A DNA stretch of 64,000 nt from Rhodospirillaceae bacterium (GCA_018401495.1 JAGYJX010000005.1:310001-374000); one strand, 5' to 3'. Shown: positions 22,876-32,370, numbered from the stretch's first letter. Notes: generated from the letters alone by a model not told the origin. Numbers and translations are program-made.

Positions 22876-24450
22876 ATGAACACTGGGCACGGGTTCCCCG
22901 CGAGAGCCTCGGCCGATCGGATCGTGATCATCGGCGCCGGCATCGCCGGGCTGGCAACAGCCGTCAGGCTGTCGGCGTGGGGCGCCAACGTCACCGTCTT
23001 CGAGTCGGCGGATCGGGTGGGGGGCAAGATCGCGGAGATCGCGATCGGCGGGCAGGCCATCGATTGCGGCCCGACGGTGGTCACCATGCGCTGGGTGTTC
23101 GACGAGCTGTTCGCGGCCGCCGGGACCGATACTGCCAGGCATCTCACCCTGAAGCCGGCGGAGGTCCTGGCACGGCACGCCTGGAACGGCTCGGAGCGCC
23201 TCGACCTGTTCGCTGACGTGGAGCGTACCGCACGCGCCATCGACGGGTTTGCCGGGCCGGATGAGGCCAACCGCTACCGTGGGTTCTGCGAGCGCTCGGC
23301 CAAGGTCTACCAAACGCTTGAGCAACCCTTCATCCGGTCGGCGCGGCCGTCGCCCATCGGTCTCGCGACCTCGCGCGGGCTCGGCGGCCTGCGCGACCTC
23401 GCCGCCATCGAGCCGTTCTCGACCCTATGGGGCTCGCTGTCGGCGCAATTCCGCGACCCGCGCCTGCGACAGCTCTTTGCCCGCTACGCCACCTACTGTG
23501 GCTCCTCGCCTTTCCAGTCGCCCGCCACCCTTATGCTGGTGGCGCATGTCGAGCAGCGCGGTGTGTGGACGATCGAGGGCGGCATGCACGCCCTGCCGAA
23601 GGCACTGGAGGCGGTCGCGCGGTCGCACGGCGCGGACCTGCGCCTCGCGACACCGGTCGATTCGGTAACGGTACACGCGGGCGCGGTCTCCGGTGTCCGA
23701 CTGGCGAGTGGCGAGACCGTCGCGGCCGATGCGGTGGTGTTCACAGGCGACGTGAGCGCCCTCGGAACCGGACTGCTCGGCTCCGCCGTCCGGCACGCCG
23801 CGCCGCCGACGCCGCCACGCCGGCGCTCGCTGTCGGCGCTGACCCTGTCGATGGTGGCGTCGGCCGACGGATTCCCGCTGGTCCGGCATAACGTGTTCTT
23901 CGGCAATGACTACCGCAGCGAGTTCGACGACGTGTTCCGGCGCGGTAGCCTGCCAAAATCGCCAACCGTCTACGTCTGCGCCCAGGACCGTGGCACCGCG
24001 CCGCTGCAGTCGTGGGCGGCCCGCGAGGAGCGGCTGTTCGCGATCGTCAACGCCCCGGCCATCGGGGACCGGCGCGACTTCGAAGACCGGGAGACCGAGG
24101 AATGTCTGGAGAACGCCCTTGCCCTGCTGGAACGTTGCGGACTCTGTCTGCAACCCGGAGCTGGAAGGACGGTGACCACCACACCGGCGGACTTCGCCCG
24201 CCGCTATCCAGCCACTGGTGGAGCGTTGTACGGGCCAGCCAGCCACGGTTGGCGGGCCTCGTTTCAGCGCAGCGGAGCAACGACGCGCATCCCGAGGCTC
24301 TACCTGGCGGGGGGCAGCGTCCACCCCGGTCCGGGCATTCCGATGGCGGCGCTGTCGGGTCGACAGGCGGCGGAGCGGGTGATGCAGGACCTGACTTCGC
24401 GCAATCGGTTCCGCCGGGCGGCTACGCCTGGTGGTACGTCGACGCGCTGA
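22876..24450 (+). CDS. crtD: Hydroxyneurosporene/methoxyneurosporene desaturase
   Basis: CrtD introduces the 3,4 double bond in acyclic carotenoids. The 524-residue flavoprotein begins with the dinucleotide fold IVIIGAGIAGLATAVRLSAWG and contains the phytoene-desaturase-like YCGSSPFQSPATLMLVAHVE and a C-terminal LYLAGGSVHPGPGIPMAALS. ATG 22876 is used because the upstream TTG would only add five residues. The last 20 or so codons (ending TPGGTSTR) overlap the crtC reading frame. Confidence 0.93.
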   Translation: MNTGHGFPARASADRIVIIGAGIAGLATAVRLSAWGANVTVFESADRVGGKIAEIAIGGQAIDCGPTVVTMRWVFDELFAAAGTDTARHLTLKPAEVLARHAWNGSERLDLFADVERTARAIDGFAGPDEANRYRGFCERSAKVYQTLEQPFIRSARPSPIGLATSRGLGGLRDLAAIEPFSTLWGSLSAQFRDPRLRQLFARYATYCGSSPFQSPATLMLVAHVEQRGVWTIEGGMHALPKALEAVARSHGADLRLATPVDSVTVHAGAVSGVRLASGETVAADAVVFTGDVSALGTGLLGSAVRHAAPPTPPRRRSLSALTLSMVASADGFPLVRHNVFFGNDYRSEFDDVFRRGSLPKSPTVYVCAQDRGTAPLQSWAAREERLFAIVNAPAIGDRRDFEDRETEECLENALALLERCGLCLQPGAGRTVTTTPADFARRYPATGGALYGPASHGWRASFQRSGATTRIPRLYLAGGSVHPGPGIPMAALSGRQAAERVMQDLTSRNRFRRAATPGGTSTR

Positions 24451-25307
24451 GCGACGACGGCCGCCACGGGATAACCGTGATCGCCTTCGTCGGCAGCGTA
24501 TTCTCGCCTTACTACCACTGGGCCGGCCGCCACGATCCGGAGGAGCACTGCGCGGTCAACGTAGCGGTTTACGGCGCGGGATCGAACCGTTGGGCGATGA
24601 CCGAGCGTGGGCGGCCGATGGTCGAGCGCCATCGCGACCGCCTGCGGATCGGTCCAAGCCGATTGGAGTGGACCCCCGACGGTCTGACGATCCGGGTCGA
24701 CGAGCGCGCCACGCCGCACTTCTCGCCGATCCGCGGAACGATCCGCGTGCGGCCCGAAGCGCTGAACGGCCGCTCCTTCGATCTCGACGCCCGTGGCCGG
24801 CACCGCTGGCGTCCGATCGCGCCGTCGGGCCGAGTCGAGGTGGCGCTGGACAGCCCCGGCGCGTCCTGGAGCGGCAACGCCTACTTCGACACCAACAGCG
24901 GTGCGGAGCCTTTGGAATCGGCATTCGTGCGCTGGGACTGGTCGCGAGCCCGGCTGCGCGACTCGACGGTGGTGCTGTACGACGCGCAGCGACGGGGCGG
25001 CGCCCCCCTGTCGATGGCGCTGCGTTTCGATCGGCACGGAGCCATCGAGGAATTGACGCCACCGCCGCGAGTGAGCCTCCCCAACGGCTTCTGGCGAGTG
25101 CGCCGGGGCACCCAGGCGGACACCACGGACGGCGTCACGATCCGCCGGTCGCTTGAGGACAGCCCCTTCTACACCCGGGAAATCCTTGACACTCGGCTGT
25201 TCGGCGAGCGCGTCGAGGCGGTGCACGAGAGCCTGGATCTGGACCGCTTCGCCCACCCGATCGTGAAATTGATGCTGCCGTTCCGAATGCCAAGGCGCCG
25301 GGGTTAG
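24381..25307 (+). CDS. crtC: Acyclic carotenoid 1,2-hydratase, start uncertain
   Basis: CrtC adds water across the terminal double bond, making 1-hydroxy carotenoids that CrtD and CrtF then modify. The family core is clear: GGYAWWYVDALSDDGRHG, VIAFVGSVFSPYYHWAGR and NAYFDTNSGAEPLESAFVRW. The conserved part begins about 24396 inside the end of crtD. No ATG, GTG or TTG stands near that point in this frame. The nearest downstream candidate, GTG 24477, would drop a conserved stretch. Either a start is lost to a sequence error near 24380 or initiation is unusual. The start given is the approximate edge of family resemblance. Confidence 0.88.
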   Translation, partial: DAGPDFAQSVPPGGYAWWYVDALSDDGRHGITVIAFVGSVFSPYYHWAGRHDPEEHCAVNVAVYGAGSNRWAMTERGRPMVERHRDRLRIGPSRLEWTPDGLTIRVDERATPHFSPIRGTIRVRPEALNGRSFDLDARGRHRWRPIAPSGRVEVALDSPGASWSGNAYFDTNSGAEPLESAFVRWDWSRARLRDSTVVLYDAQRRGGAPLSMALRFDRHGAIEELTPPPRVSLPNGFWRVRRGTQADTTDGVTIRRSLEDSPFYTREILDTRLFGERVEAVHESLDLDRFAHPIVKLMLPFRMPRRRG

Positions 25308-25465
25308 GCGCCCTCGTCACCCCGCCCACCCGCACGCCCCTCGCGCTCGCGCGCCTCGCGCTCCCGCTTCAGGCGGTTGAGTTCCCGAAGCTGCCAGAAG
25401 CCGAAGCCAAACACACTGACTGCGATCAGCAGCGGCTCCAGGAGGACCAGATACTCATGCGACAC
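25304..25465 (-). CDS. Small single-span membrane protein downstream of tspO
   Basis: This 53-residue ORF starts at GTG 25465 with GGGAGGGG just upstream and overlaps the end of tspO by 11 bases. It has one hydrophobic helix (VLLEPLLIAVSVFGFGFW) followed by a strongly charged tail with NRLKREREAREREG. Its stop overlaps the crtC stop from the other strand by three bases. I do not know its function. The coupling to tspO suggests a pigment-related membrane role. Confidence 0.6.
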   Translation of the reverse strand: MSHEYLVLLEPLLIAVSVFGFGFWQLRELNRLKREREAREREGRAGGRGDEGA

Positions 25466-25946
25466 CTGCCCCTCCCGGTGAGGTGGTTTGCGGGTTGCGC
25501 CGCCAGATGCTGAGGTTGAGCGCTCCGGCGAATGTCACCCAGAACAGATACGGCACCAGCAGAAGCGCCGCCATCGACGAGATCGGGTAGAATACGACGA
25601 TCGTGGCCAGGATCGAGGCCCAGAGCGCAAGCAGCTCGTAGAACGCCCAATCCGGCCGGCGCAACCCGAAGAACAGCGGCGACCAGCCGGCGTTCAGCAG
25701 CAACTGGATGCCGTAGACGGCCAGTGCCGGCGCGGCGTCCGGCCAACCGGCAGCGCGCCAGACGAACCAACCCGAAATCGCGATGAAGGCGTACAGCACC
25801 GTCCAGGCTGGTCCGAACAGCCAATTCGGCGGACGCCAAGGCGGCTTGGCCAGTGCCTCGTACCACTTTCCGGGGCGAAAGAACGCGCCGGACAGGGCCA
25901 CCAGGGTGCAGGCGGCGATAAATCCCAGGAGTGCGAAGTCGATCAC
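25455..25946 (-). CDS. tspO: TspO/MBR family outer-membrane tryptophan-rich sensory protein
   Basis: TspO (CrtK) binds tetrapyrroles and in Rhodobacter modulates photosynthesis gene expression in response to oxygen. The 163-residue protein has five hydrophobic helices and the family signatures WYEALAKPPWRPPNWLFGPA and LLNAGWSPLFFGLRRPDWAF. It lies directly after crtB in the same direction, the usual place for crtK. Confidence 0.94.
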   Translation of the reverse strand: MIDFALLGFIAACTLVALSGAFFRPGKWYEALAKPPWRPPNWLFGPAWTVLYAFIAISGWFVWRAAGWPDAAPALAVYGIQLLLNAGWSPLFFGLRRPDWAFYELLALWASILATIVVFYPISSMAALLLVPYLFWVTFAGALNLSIWRRNPQTTSPGGAGVA

Positions 25947-25964
25947 GATCGTATCCCGTCAGGG

Positions 25965-27041
25965 TTACCCGGGCGTCGCCCCTTCCAGGGAAGAACTAGC
26001 GCCACGATTGCCGCGTTCCAGGCGCAACATCAAGTCCACGACCCACTCCGCCCGCTCGTCGAATGACGCGTTGGGGCCGAGTCGCGGGGCGGGGGTCGGC
26101 GTGCCCGCCACCGCATCCACCAGGAAGCGGGTTTCCGGCAAGGGTGCCACCGCGAGGCCCGGATCCACCCTCTGGCTGGTGATCAGTGCCCAGCCAAGCA
26201 AAGCGAGCTTGCGCCCACCCCGCACGACCACCCGCCGGCCGACGCTGTCGAGTCCGCGACGAGCCAACTCGCGGCCGATCTCGGCGTAGATCAACTGCGC
26301 GGCCCGGATCCCCGGTCGGCACGCCACCGGCAGCTGGCCGATGCCGGCTCCGGCTCGCTGGTACAGCGTTTCGGCCTCGTCAAGGACCTGACGTACCACC
26401 GACCCGAGAGCCGCGTCGAAGCGCGGCGCCGCCCGCCAGGCTACCGGATCGATCCCGGCGTCGCGCATCCAGCGCTTCGGCAGATAGAGGCGCCCGGCCC
26501 GCGCGTCCTCGCCGACGTCACGCACGATGTTGGTGAGTTGCATGGCGACGCCGAGGTCGACGGCGCGCGCGACCACCGGGCCGGACCGGGCGCCCATCAG
26601 CACGGCCATCATCGCGCCGACACTGCCCGCGACCCGGGCACCGTACGCCCGAACGTCTTCGATGGTTTCGTAGTCGCGGCCCTCGGCGTCCCAGGCGAAA
26701 CCGTCGAGCAGCGCTTCGGGCAGCGCGCGCGGCAAGGCAAACCGGTCGACAACGCGGGCAAAGCCACGTTCGACAGGGTCGTCGGCCGGACATCCGGCAT
26801 AGACCCTGTCGAGACGGCGGTGGAGGGCCTCAAGCGCTGCCTCGACCTCGCTGGGCGCCACCGTATCGATGGCATCATCGGCCGTGCGACAGAAAGCGTA
26901 GAGGGCGTAGGCCGGGTCACGAACCGCTGACGGCAGCACCCGGGAGGCGTTGTAGAAACTGCGCGACCCTTGAACGATGAGCGCTCGGCAGGCCCGCCGG
27001 TCGGCGGCCTCGAGGACGACGTCAGCGGAGATCGGCGGCAT
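25965..27041 (-). CDS. crtB: Phytoene synthase
   Basis: CrtB joins two GGPP molecules to make phytoene. The roughly 358-residue protein contains the Asp-rich motifs FCRTADDAIDTV and NIVRDVGEDARAGRLYLP. The chosen ATG at 27041 overlaps the end of crtI by 20 bases. A TTG six codons upstream is also possible. No strong ribosome site is seen, consistent with translational coupling to crtI. The C-terminal 60 residues are less conserved. Confidence 0.95.
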   Translation of the reverse strand: MPPISADVVLEAADRRACRALIVQGSRSFYNASRVLPSAVRDPAYALYAFCRTADDAIDTVAPSEVEAALEALHRRLDRVYAGCPADDPVERGFARVVDRFALPRALPEALLDGFAWDAEGRDYETIEDVRAYGARVAGSVGAMMAVLMGARSGPVVARAVDLGVAMQLTNIVRDVGEDARAGRLYLPKRWMRDAGIDPVAWRAAPRFDAALGSVVRQVLDEAETLYQRAGAGIGQLPVACRPGIRAAQLIYAEIGRELARRGLDSVGRRVVVRGGRKLALLGWALITSQRVDPGLAVAPLPETRFLVDAVAGTPTPAPRLGPNASFDERAEWVVDLMLRLERGNRGASSSLEGATPG

Positions 27042-28581
27042 GCGGCACCACTTGGTCAAGGACCTTCGCTGAACAGATCACTCCGGGCACCCCGGCCCCG
27101 GGGTGAGTGCCGGCACCGACGAGGTAGACTCGATCGACTTCCTCCGAGCGGTTGTGCGGCCTGAACCAGGCGCTCTGGGTCAGCAGCGGCTGCATCGAGA
27201 ACGCCGCCCCGAACGGTGAATTGAGGGCATCACGGAAGTAGGTCGGTGTGACTACCCGTGAGGTGACGACGTGGCGCGATAGTTCCGGAAGCACGGTCGC
27301 CTCCAGGTGCGCGGCGATCCGCGCCCGATAGGGCTCGGCCGCGACCGACCAGTCGACATCGGACTCGAGGTTCGGGACAGGCGAAAGCACGTAGAACGCG
27401 TCGCATCCAGGCGGCGCGAGCGACGGATCCGTAGCGGTCGGCCGGTGCAGATACAGGCTGAAGTCGTCGGCCAGCACCCGATTGCGGAAGATATCTGTCA
27501 GCAGGCCACGGTATCGTGGACCGAGCAGGATGCTGTGGTGGGGAACTGCGTCGTAGCGCCGGTCGGTGCCGAAATACCACACGAACAGGCTCATCGAGTA
27601 ACGCGTCCGAGCGATCTTGCGGTCCGTCCAGCGCCGACGCGGCACCCGGCGCAGCAGGTGACCGTAGGTCCACCCCGGATCGGCGTTCGACACCACCACG
27701 TCGGCGTCAATCGTCTCACCGTCGGCCAGCCGTACACCAACCGCCCGTCTGCCATCGACCAGAATCTGGTCGACTTCAGCGTTGCAGCGCAGCCGCCCCC
27801 CCTGGCTTTCGATCAAACCGACCAGGCCGGTGACCAGCGCGCCGGTTCCGCCCATGGGGAAGTGCACGCCCCAGCGCCGCTCAAGCTCGACGATCAGGGC
27901 ATAAACCGAGGTGGTGGTGAATGGATTTCCGCCGATCAGCAACGGATGGAAGCTGAGGATCGCTCGCAGGCCGGGATCGGACACGTAGCGAGCCGCCAAG
28001 GCGTGCACGGACCGGTAGGCGCCATATGTCAGCAGCGCCGGCGCCAGGCGGGCCATCCGAGCCAATTCGTGCATCGGGGTGTCGCCATGTTCCACGAACG
28101 CGAAGTCGCAAAGCTTGCGGCAAGCCTCCATGAACCGGTCGTAGCCGACGACGTCGCGCGGAAACATCGTGGCGATCCGCTCACGCATGACGTCGGGATC
28201 ACGCCCGACATCGAGGTTGCGACCGTCCGCCAGACCGATCCGGTAGAAGGGGTCAACTTCCCGCAGGTCGATCTCCGCCCGGAAATCGCGGCCGGCAAGC
28301 GCCCAGAGTTCCTCCAGGAGATGAGGTACCGTGATGATGGTCGGTCCGGCATCGAACTGGAAGCCATCTTGCCGGAATACATAGGCTCGACCGCCGGGAG
28401 CATCGCGCTTCTCAAGCACGGTCACCCTGTACCCCCGGGCACCGAGGCGGACCGCCGCGGCCAACCCTCCAAAGCCACTCCCGATCACCACCGCATGCGG
28501 CGCCGATCCGCTGCCGCCGCCCTGGGTGCTGGCGGCGGCGTCAAGAGTCGGATGAGAAGGAGCGAGTCCGAGTGTATCCAT
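27022..28581 (-). CDS. crtI: Phytoene desaturase
   Basis: CrtI performs the successive desaturations of phytoene to neurosporene or lycopene. The 519-residue flavoprotein has the FAD fold VVIGSGFGGLAAAVRLGARG, then LEKRDAPGGRAYVFRQDGF, and the C-terminal desaturase signature YLVGAGTHPGAGVPGVI. The frame is open upstream, but ATG 28581 fits the family and lies 52 bases from bchO. A Gly/Ser-rich leader of about 28 residues precedes the core. A PpsR-type palindrome overlaps the start codon. Confidence 0.95.
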   Translation of the reverse strand: MDTLGLAPSHPTLDAAASTQGGGSGSAPHAVVIGSGFGGLAAAVRLGARGYRVTVLEKRDAPGGRAYVFRQDGFQFDAGPTIITVPHLLEELWALAGRDFRAEIDLREVDPFYRIGLADGRNLDVGRDPDVMRERIATMFPRDVVGYDRFMEACRKLCDFAFVEHGDTPMHELARMARLAPALLTYGAYRSVHALAARYVSDPGLRAILSFHPLLIGGNPFTTTSVYALIVELERRWGVHFPMGGTGALVTGLVGLIESQGGRLRCNAEVDQILVDGRRAVGVRLADGETIDADVVVSNADPGWTYGHLLRRVPRRRWTDRKIARTRYSMSLFVWYFGTDRRYDAVPHHSILLGPRYRGLLTDIFRNRVLADDFSLYLHRPTATDPSLAPPGCDAFYVLSPVPNLESDVDWSVAAEPYRARIAAHLEATVLPELSRHVVTSRVVTPTYFRDALNSPFGAAFSMQPLLTQSAWFRPHNRSEEVDRVYLVGAGTHPGAGVPGVICSAKVLDQVVPHAADLR

Positions 28582-28590
28582 TGCCTTACA
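28573..28590 (-). promoter_or_regulatory. PpsR/CrtJ-type operator over the crtI start
   Basis: TGT-N12-ACA spans 28573-28590, overlapping the crtI ATG. An adjoining inverted repeat TTACA-N7-TGTAA follows (28586-28602). Binding here could block a crtI promoter in the 52-base gap after bchO. Confidence 0.65.
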
Positions 28591-28633
28591 GTACGTGTGT
28601 AAGGTTTGCATTCCAAGCCCGGATCGCCGACAT

Positions 28634-29536
28634 TCAATGCCTGGGTGGTTGGAAAATCCCGACTTCCGATGCCACTCGCCGGACCAACTCCACAATCTCC
28701 AACGGACGCTCCTCGTGGCACAGATGTCCGCCCCAGGGCAGTTGCTCGAGCCGTCCCGACGGCACACGCGCGGCGACATCAACGGCCTGTCGCGGCGGGA
28801 TCGTACGGTCGCCAGCGGCGGCCACCAGCACCAGCGGGACCGCGAGGCCCGGGAGTTCGCGTTCCAACGCGCGCAAATCCCAGTTCGCCATCATGCCGAT
28901 CGCCCCCGCCACATGCCGGGGGCTCGCCACCAGCCGGCGATAGATCGCCTCGCCGCCCGCGTTCAGAGTCGACCCGGTGCCGCGCAGCAGTCGTTCGAAC
29001 GCCTCCGGACGGGATAGCCGCGAGGCGAACAGCGTGGGAGTAAACGGATTAATCGCCATCAGCTTGGCAAGCGGCGAGAACACTCGGCCGGCAAGCCCGC
29101 CAAACGGCACGAACGCGCCGTTCAGGCTGACCAGGGCGCGAAACCCGCCGGTGCCGTCGAGCGCCAGGCGGCCGAGAATGGCCGCCCCGGCGGAATGCCC
29201 GATCCCCAACACCGGCACCAGAGCCAGGGCCTCGAGTAGCCTGGCGAGGCCGTGGGCCATGCCCGGAAGCGACAGTCCGAACAGCGATGGCGTGCTCGTG
29301 AAGCCGTGGCCCGGCAGGTCCGGGGCCACCACAGTGAAGTCCTTGGCCAATTCCTCCAGCATCCCGGCCCAAGTATGGGTTGAGGCTCCGGTTCCGTGCA
29401 GGAGCAGTACGACCGGGCCCTCGCCGGCGACCTGGACATGCCACCTGACCCGGCCGGCCTGCACGAACCGACTGTGCGTCGAGTTCGGCCAGTCGGGACC
29501 GTCCCGCGCCCAGTCGAGGTCGCGCCGCGCCGCCAT
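28634..29536 (-). CDS. bchO: Magnesium chelatase-associated alpha/beta hydrolase
   Basis: BchO is an alpha/beta-fold protein encoded next to the chelatase genes in photosynthesis clusters. Its exact reaction is not settled. The 300-residue product has the oxyanion region VLLLHGTGASTHTWAGML, the nucleophile elbow GIGHSAGAAILGRLAL and a C-terminal His in LPWGGHLCHEERP. The ATG lies 10 bases after the bchD stop. Confidence 0.92.
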   Translation of the reverse strand: MAARRDLDWARDGPDWPNSTHSRFVQAGRVRWHVQVAGEGPVVLLLHGTGASTHTWAGMLEELAKDFTVVAPDLPGHGFTSTPSLFGLSLPGMAHGLARLLEALALVPVLGIGHSAGAAILGRLALDGTGGFRALVSLNGAFVPFGGLAGRVFSPLAKLMAINPFTPTLFASRLSRPEAFERLLRGTGSTLNAGGEAIYRRLVASPRHVAGAIGMMANWDLRALERELPGLAVPLVLVAAAGDRTIPPRQAVDVAARVPSGRLEQLPWGGHLCHEERPLEIVELVRRVASEVGIFQPPRH

Positions 29537-29545
29537 GTGCGCGCA

Positions 29546-31345
29546 CTACGCCGCCGGGCGCCGGCCGACCGGGTCGCCGCGCGCCACCTGGACAGCCCGC
29601 GAGAGGGTCGCCGCGTCGGCGTGCGGCATCGGCAGATAGATGCCACGCATCGCCTGGGCGAGGTCCGCAGCCTCGGGACGCGGGCGCGGCGCGGTGTCGA
29701 TAACAATGCCGGCTATGCCGGCGCGGGCGATGCGCCGGGCCGCGTCGAGTGCGTCGCGAACCGCCGCCTCCCGCCCGCCGACGCCGCCGCGCGCGACATT
29801 GGCGCGACCGTCGGTCAGCACCACCAGCCCAGGGGTGCGGCCCTGACGCCGGATGCCTTCCGCCAGGGCGGCCGCCATCTCGAGACCGGCGTAGAGAGGT
29901 GTCCCGCCACCGCCCGGCAGTCCGGCGAGGCTTCGCTTGGCGCGCACCAGCGACCGGGTCGGCGGCAGCAGCAGTTCGGCCCCGTCACGCCGGAACGCCA
30001 CCAGGGCCACCTGATCGCGCCGCACGTAGCACTCGGCGAGCAGCATCTCGACCGCGCCCTTCGCCTCGGCGAGGCGGTAGAGCGCGGCGGATCCGGAGGC
30101 ATCGACGACGAACACGGTCACGCTCTCGCTGTTCCGCCGGAACCGCGTCGTCCGGAAATCGTCCGGCCGGACCAGGATGGCTCCGCCGTCACGGCCGCGC
30201 AGCCTCTGCCACGGGGCGGCCGCGCGCAGGGTCTCCACAACGTTCAGGCGGTCGCCACGTCGTGGATCGCCGCGCCCGACGCCGACCGGGCGCCCCCGCC
30301 GCCGGGACACCCCCTCTTCGCCCCTCCGTCCTCCGGCGGGCGCCGACTGCCGAGCCGCCCGCCCGGTGGCGAGTCGCTCCAACAGATCCGGCGGCAACGC
30401 TGCCTGAATCGACTCCAGAAGCTGGTCGGCGGACGGTGTGTCTGTTCCCGGCTCGGCGGGATCCTCGGAGGAATCCTCGGGCTGCGAAGCGTCCTTGTCC
30501 TCGGGGGCCGGCTCGTCCTGCGGTGCCTCGTCGGCCGGCATCCGAGTGGCCCGGGCAGCCAGCACCAGCCGAGCGGCAGCCTGCAGATCGGCCTCGGCTG
30601 CTTCCTCCCGGCCGTGAAGAGCGGCGTGTGCCGCCGCTGCGCGTCCCGCCAGGAGCGCGATCCGCAGCGACTCGATGCCGAGCGCGAGAGCGCAGCCGCA
30701 GAGCGAGGCCACCGCCGCCTCGTCGACGTTGACTCGGTGCAAGAGCCGCCTCGCCGCCTCGACCACCGGCTTCGTCAGGGTCTCGGGGACGCCGCGATCG
30801 ACGGTCCGCCAGTCCACCGGACGCAGGTCGATCGCCAGCGCCAGCCGGTCGAGCAGCGCCGCCGGCACCGCGTCGTCGTCGTCACGGCCCTCGTCAATGG
30901 CGACCACCCCGATGCGGGCCTGATGCCGGGCGCTGACCCCGTCGCGTTCGACCGCGGCGGTGCCGGTGTCGATCGCGACCGCCAGCCGCGCCGCCACCGA
31001 GCCGTTCATACGCTCGGCCATCGGCACCACCAGGACGCCGCCGTCGGTCTCCGCCAGCAGCCCACGCTCGGTGACCGGCCGACCGGTCCGGAGCGTGGCG
31101 GCAAGGTCGAGACCGCCGAGCAGGCGGTCGTCGGCGGCGTGCGCGGGCATCCGGCGCACCGGGGCGCCGTCCGCCATCAGTTCGCGGAGCAGCGCGGTCC
31201 ATCGGTCCAGGGCCGGTCCGGGATGCGCCCGCAGCCAGACGCCGCCGAGGCCGGCAGGGTCGATTGCCAGCAGTCCGGCGGCGAGGGCAGCGTCGGACCA
31301 GCACGCCGCCGCAACCTCCGCGAAGGGGTCGGTGCCAACCGTCAC
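29546..31345 (-). CDS. bchD: Magnesium chelatase subunit D
   Basis: BchD is the AAA+/integrin-I hybrid that assembles with BchI rings and docks on BchH. The 599-residue protein has an N-terminal AAA-like domain without a functional Walker A, an acidic/Pro linker (EDKDASQPEDSSEDPAEPG) around residues 285-305, and a C-terminal VWA domain with the metal-site motif VFVVDASGSAALYRLAEAKG. It starts at GTG 31345, overlapping the bchI stop (GTGA). Confidence 0.95.
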   Translation of the reverse strand: MTVGTDPFAEVAAACWSDAALAAGLLAIDPAGLGGVWLRAHPGPALDRWTALLRELMADGAPVRRMPAHAADDRLLGGLDLAATLRTGRPVTERGLLAETDGGVLVVPMAERMNGSVAARLAVAIDTGTAAVERDGVSARHQARIGVVAIDEGRDDDDAVPAALLDRLALAIDLRPVDWRTVDRGVPETLTKPVVEAARRLLHRVNVDEAAVASLCGCALALGIESLRIALLAGRAAAAHAALHGREEAAEADLQAAARLVLAARATRMPADEAPQDEPAPEDKDASQPEDSSEDPAEPGTDTPSADQLLESIQAALPPDLLERLATGRAARQSAPAGGRRGEEGVSRRRGRPVGVGRGDPRRGDRLNVVETLRAAAPWQRLRGRDGGAILVRPDDFRTTRFRRNSESVTVFVVDASGSAALYRLAEAKGAVEMLLAECYVRRDQVALVAFRRDGAELLLPPTRSLVRAKRSLAGLPGGGGTPLYAGLEMAAALAEGIRRQGRTPGLVVLTDGRANVARGGVGGREAAVRDALDAARRIARAGIAGIVIDTAPRPRPEAADLAQAMRGIYLPMPHADAATLSRAVQVARGDPVGRRPAA

Positions 31346-32370
31346 GACGGGAAGATGTCGGACAGGACCCGTTCCACCCGGACGGTGGAACTCACGTCGT
31401 CCAACGGATCGCGGCGCAGCCGGTGGCGCAGCGCCAGCGGTGCCACCCGCCGGATCAGGTCGTCATCAACATCGGCCTTGCCGTCCAGGGCGGCCAGCGC
31501 CCGCGCCGCGCGAATCAGCGTCAGTTCGCCCCGCAGCCCGTCGGTTCCGAGAGCCAGGCACAACTCCGCGGCGCGCTCGACCGCCGCGTCCGGCAGGCCG
31601 ACCTCGAGCAGCTTCCGGCGGGCTCTCACGATGGTCTCGCGCAGTGTCAACTCGCTGTCACTCCAGGCTTCGATGAAGCCTGCTCGATCGCGCTCGAAGG
31701 TATCGCGCCGACGCACCACCTCTACCCTGCCCTTGAGATCTCTTGGCGTCACGACCTCGACCGACAGGCCGAACCGGTCGAGAAGCTGCGGGCGGAGTTC
31801 CCCTTCCTCGGGGTTGCCGCTGCCGACCAGCACGATCCGGGCGGCGTGCCTGACGCTCAGTCCCTCGCGCTCGACAACGTTCTCGCCGGACGCCACGACG
31901 TCCAGCAGCAGATCGACCAGATGGTCTTCGAGGAGGTTGACCTCGTCGATGTACAGGAAGCCACGGTGGGCGCGCGCCAGGAGGCCCGGCTCGAATCGCT
32001 TTTCGCCGCGGTTCAGGGCGCGCTCGAGGTCCAGGGCACCGACCACACGATCCTCGGTCGCGCCGAGCGGCAGGTCGACGACCGGAATCGGCGCATCGAT
32101 CACCTCGTCGGGCCTGGCGGCGCGGCGCTCCCGGCATTCCGGGGCGCAGAGCGCGCGATCGGCGGCGGGGTCGCAGTTGTAGCGACAGCCTGACACCGCC
32201 TTCATGCTCGGGAGCAGCGCCGCCAGTGCGCGGATCGCGGTGGACTTTCCGGTGCCGCGCTCCCCGAGGATGAGGACGCCGCCGACGCTGGGATCGACTG
32301 CGGATATGGTCAGGGCGAGTTTCATCTCGTCCTGGCCGACGATGGCGCTGAAGGGGTAAAGGTTCGACAT
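31342..32370 (-). CDS. bchI: Magnesium chelatase ATPase subunit I
   Basis: BchI is the AAA+ motor of Mg chelatase. The 342-residue protein has Walker A in LILGERGTGKSTAIRALA and Walker B in FLYIDEVNLLEDHLVDLLLD, plus the arginine-finger region LLDRFGLSVEV. ATG 32370 fits the family start (SNLYPFSAIVGQDEMK). A longer open frame upstream is not conserved. It leads the bchIDO-crtIB block and is divergent from cytochrome c2. Confidence 0.96.
   Translation of the reverse strand: MSNLYPFSAIVGQDEMKLALTISAVDPSVGGVLILGERGTGKSTAIRALAALLPSMKAVSGCRYNCDPAADRALCAPECRERRAARPDEVIDAPIPVVDLPLGATEDRVVGALDLERALNRGEKRFEPGLLARAHRGFLYIDEVNLLEDHLVDLLLDVVASGENVVEREGLSVRHAARIVLVGSGNPEEGELRPQLLDRFGLSVEVVTPRDLKGRVEVVRRRDTFERDRAGFIEAWSDSELTLRETIVRARRKLLEVGLPDAAVERAAELCLALGTDGLRGELTLIRAARALAALDGKADVDDDLIRRVAPLALRHRLRRDPLDDVSSTVRVERVLSDIFPS

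Noticed and set aside
29396..32182. 928-residue open frame on the plus strand opposite bchD and bchI
   Set aside because: It is the GC-rich antisense of two certain genes, with low-complexity Arg/Gln/Gly sequence and no ribosome site or family resemblance.
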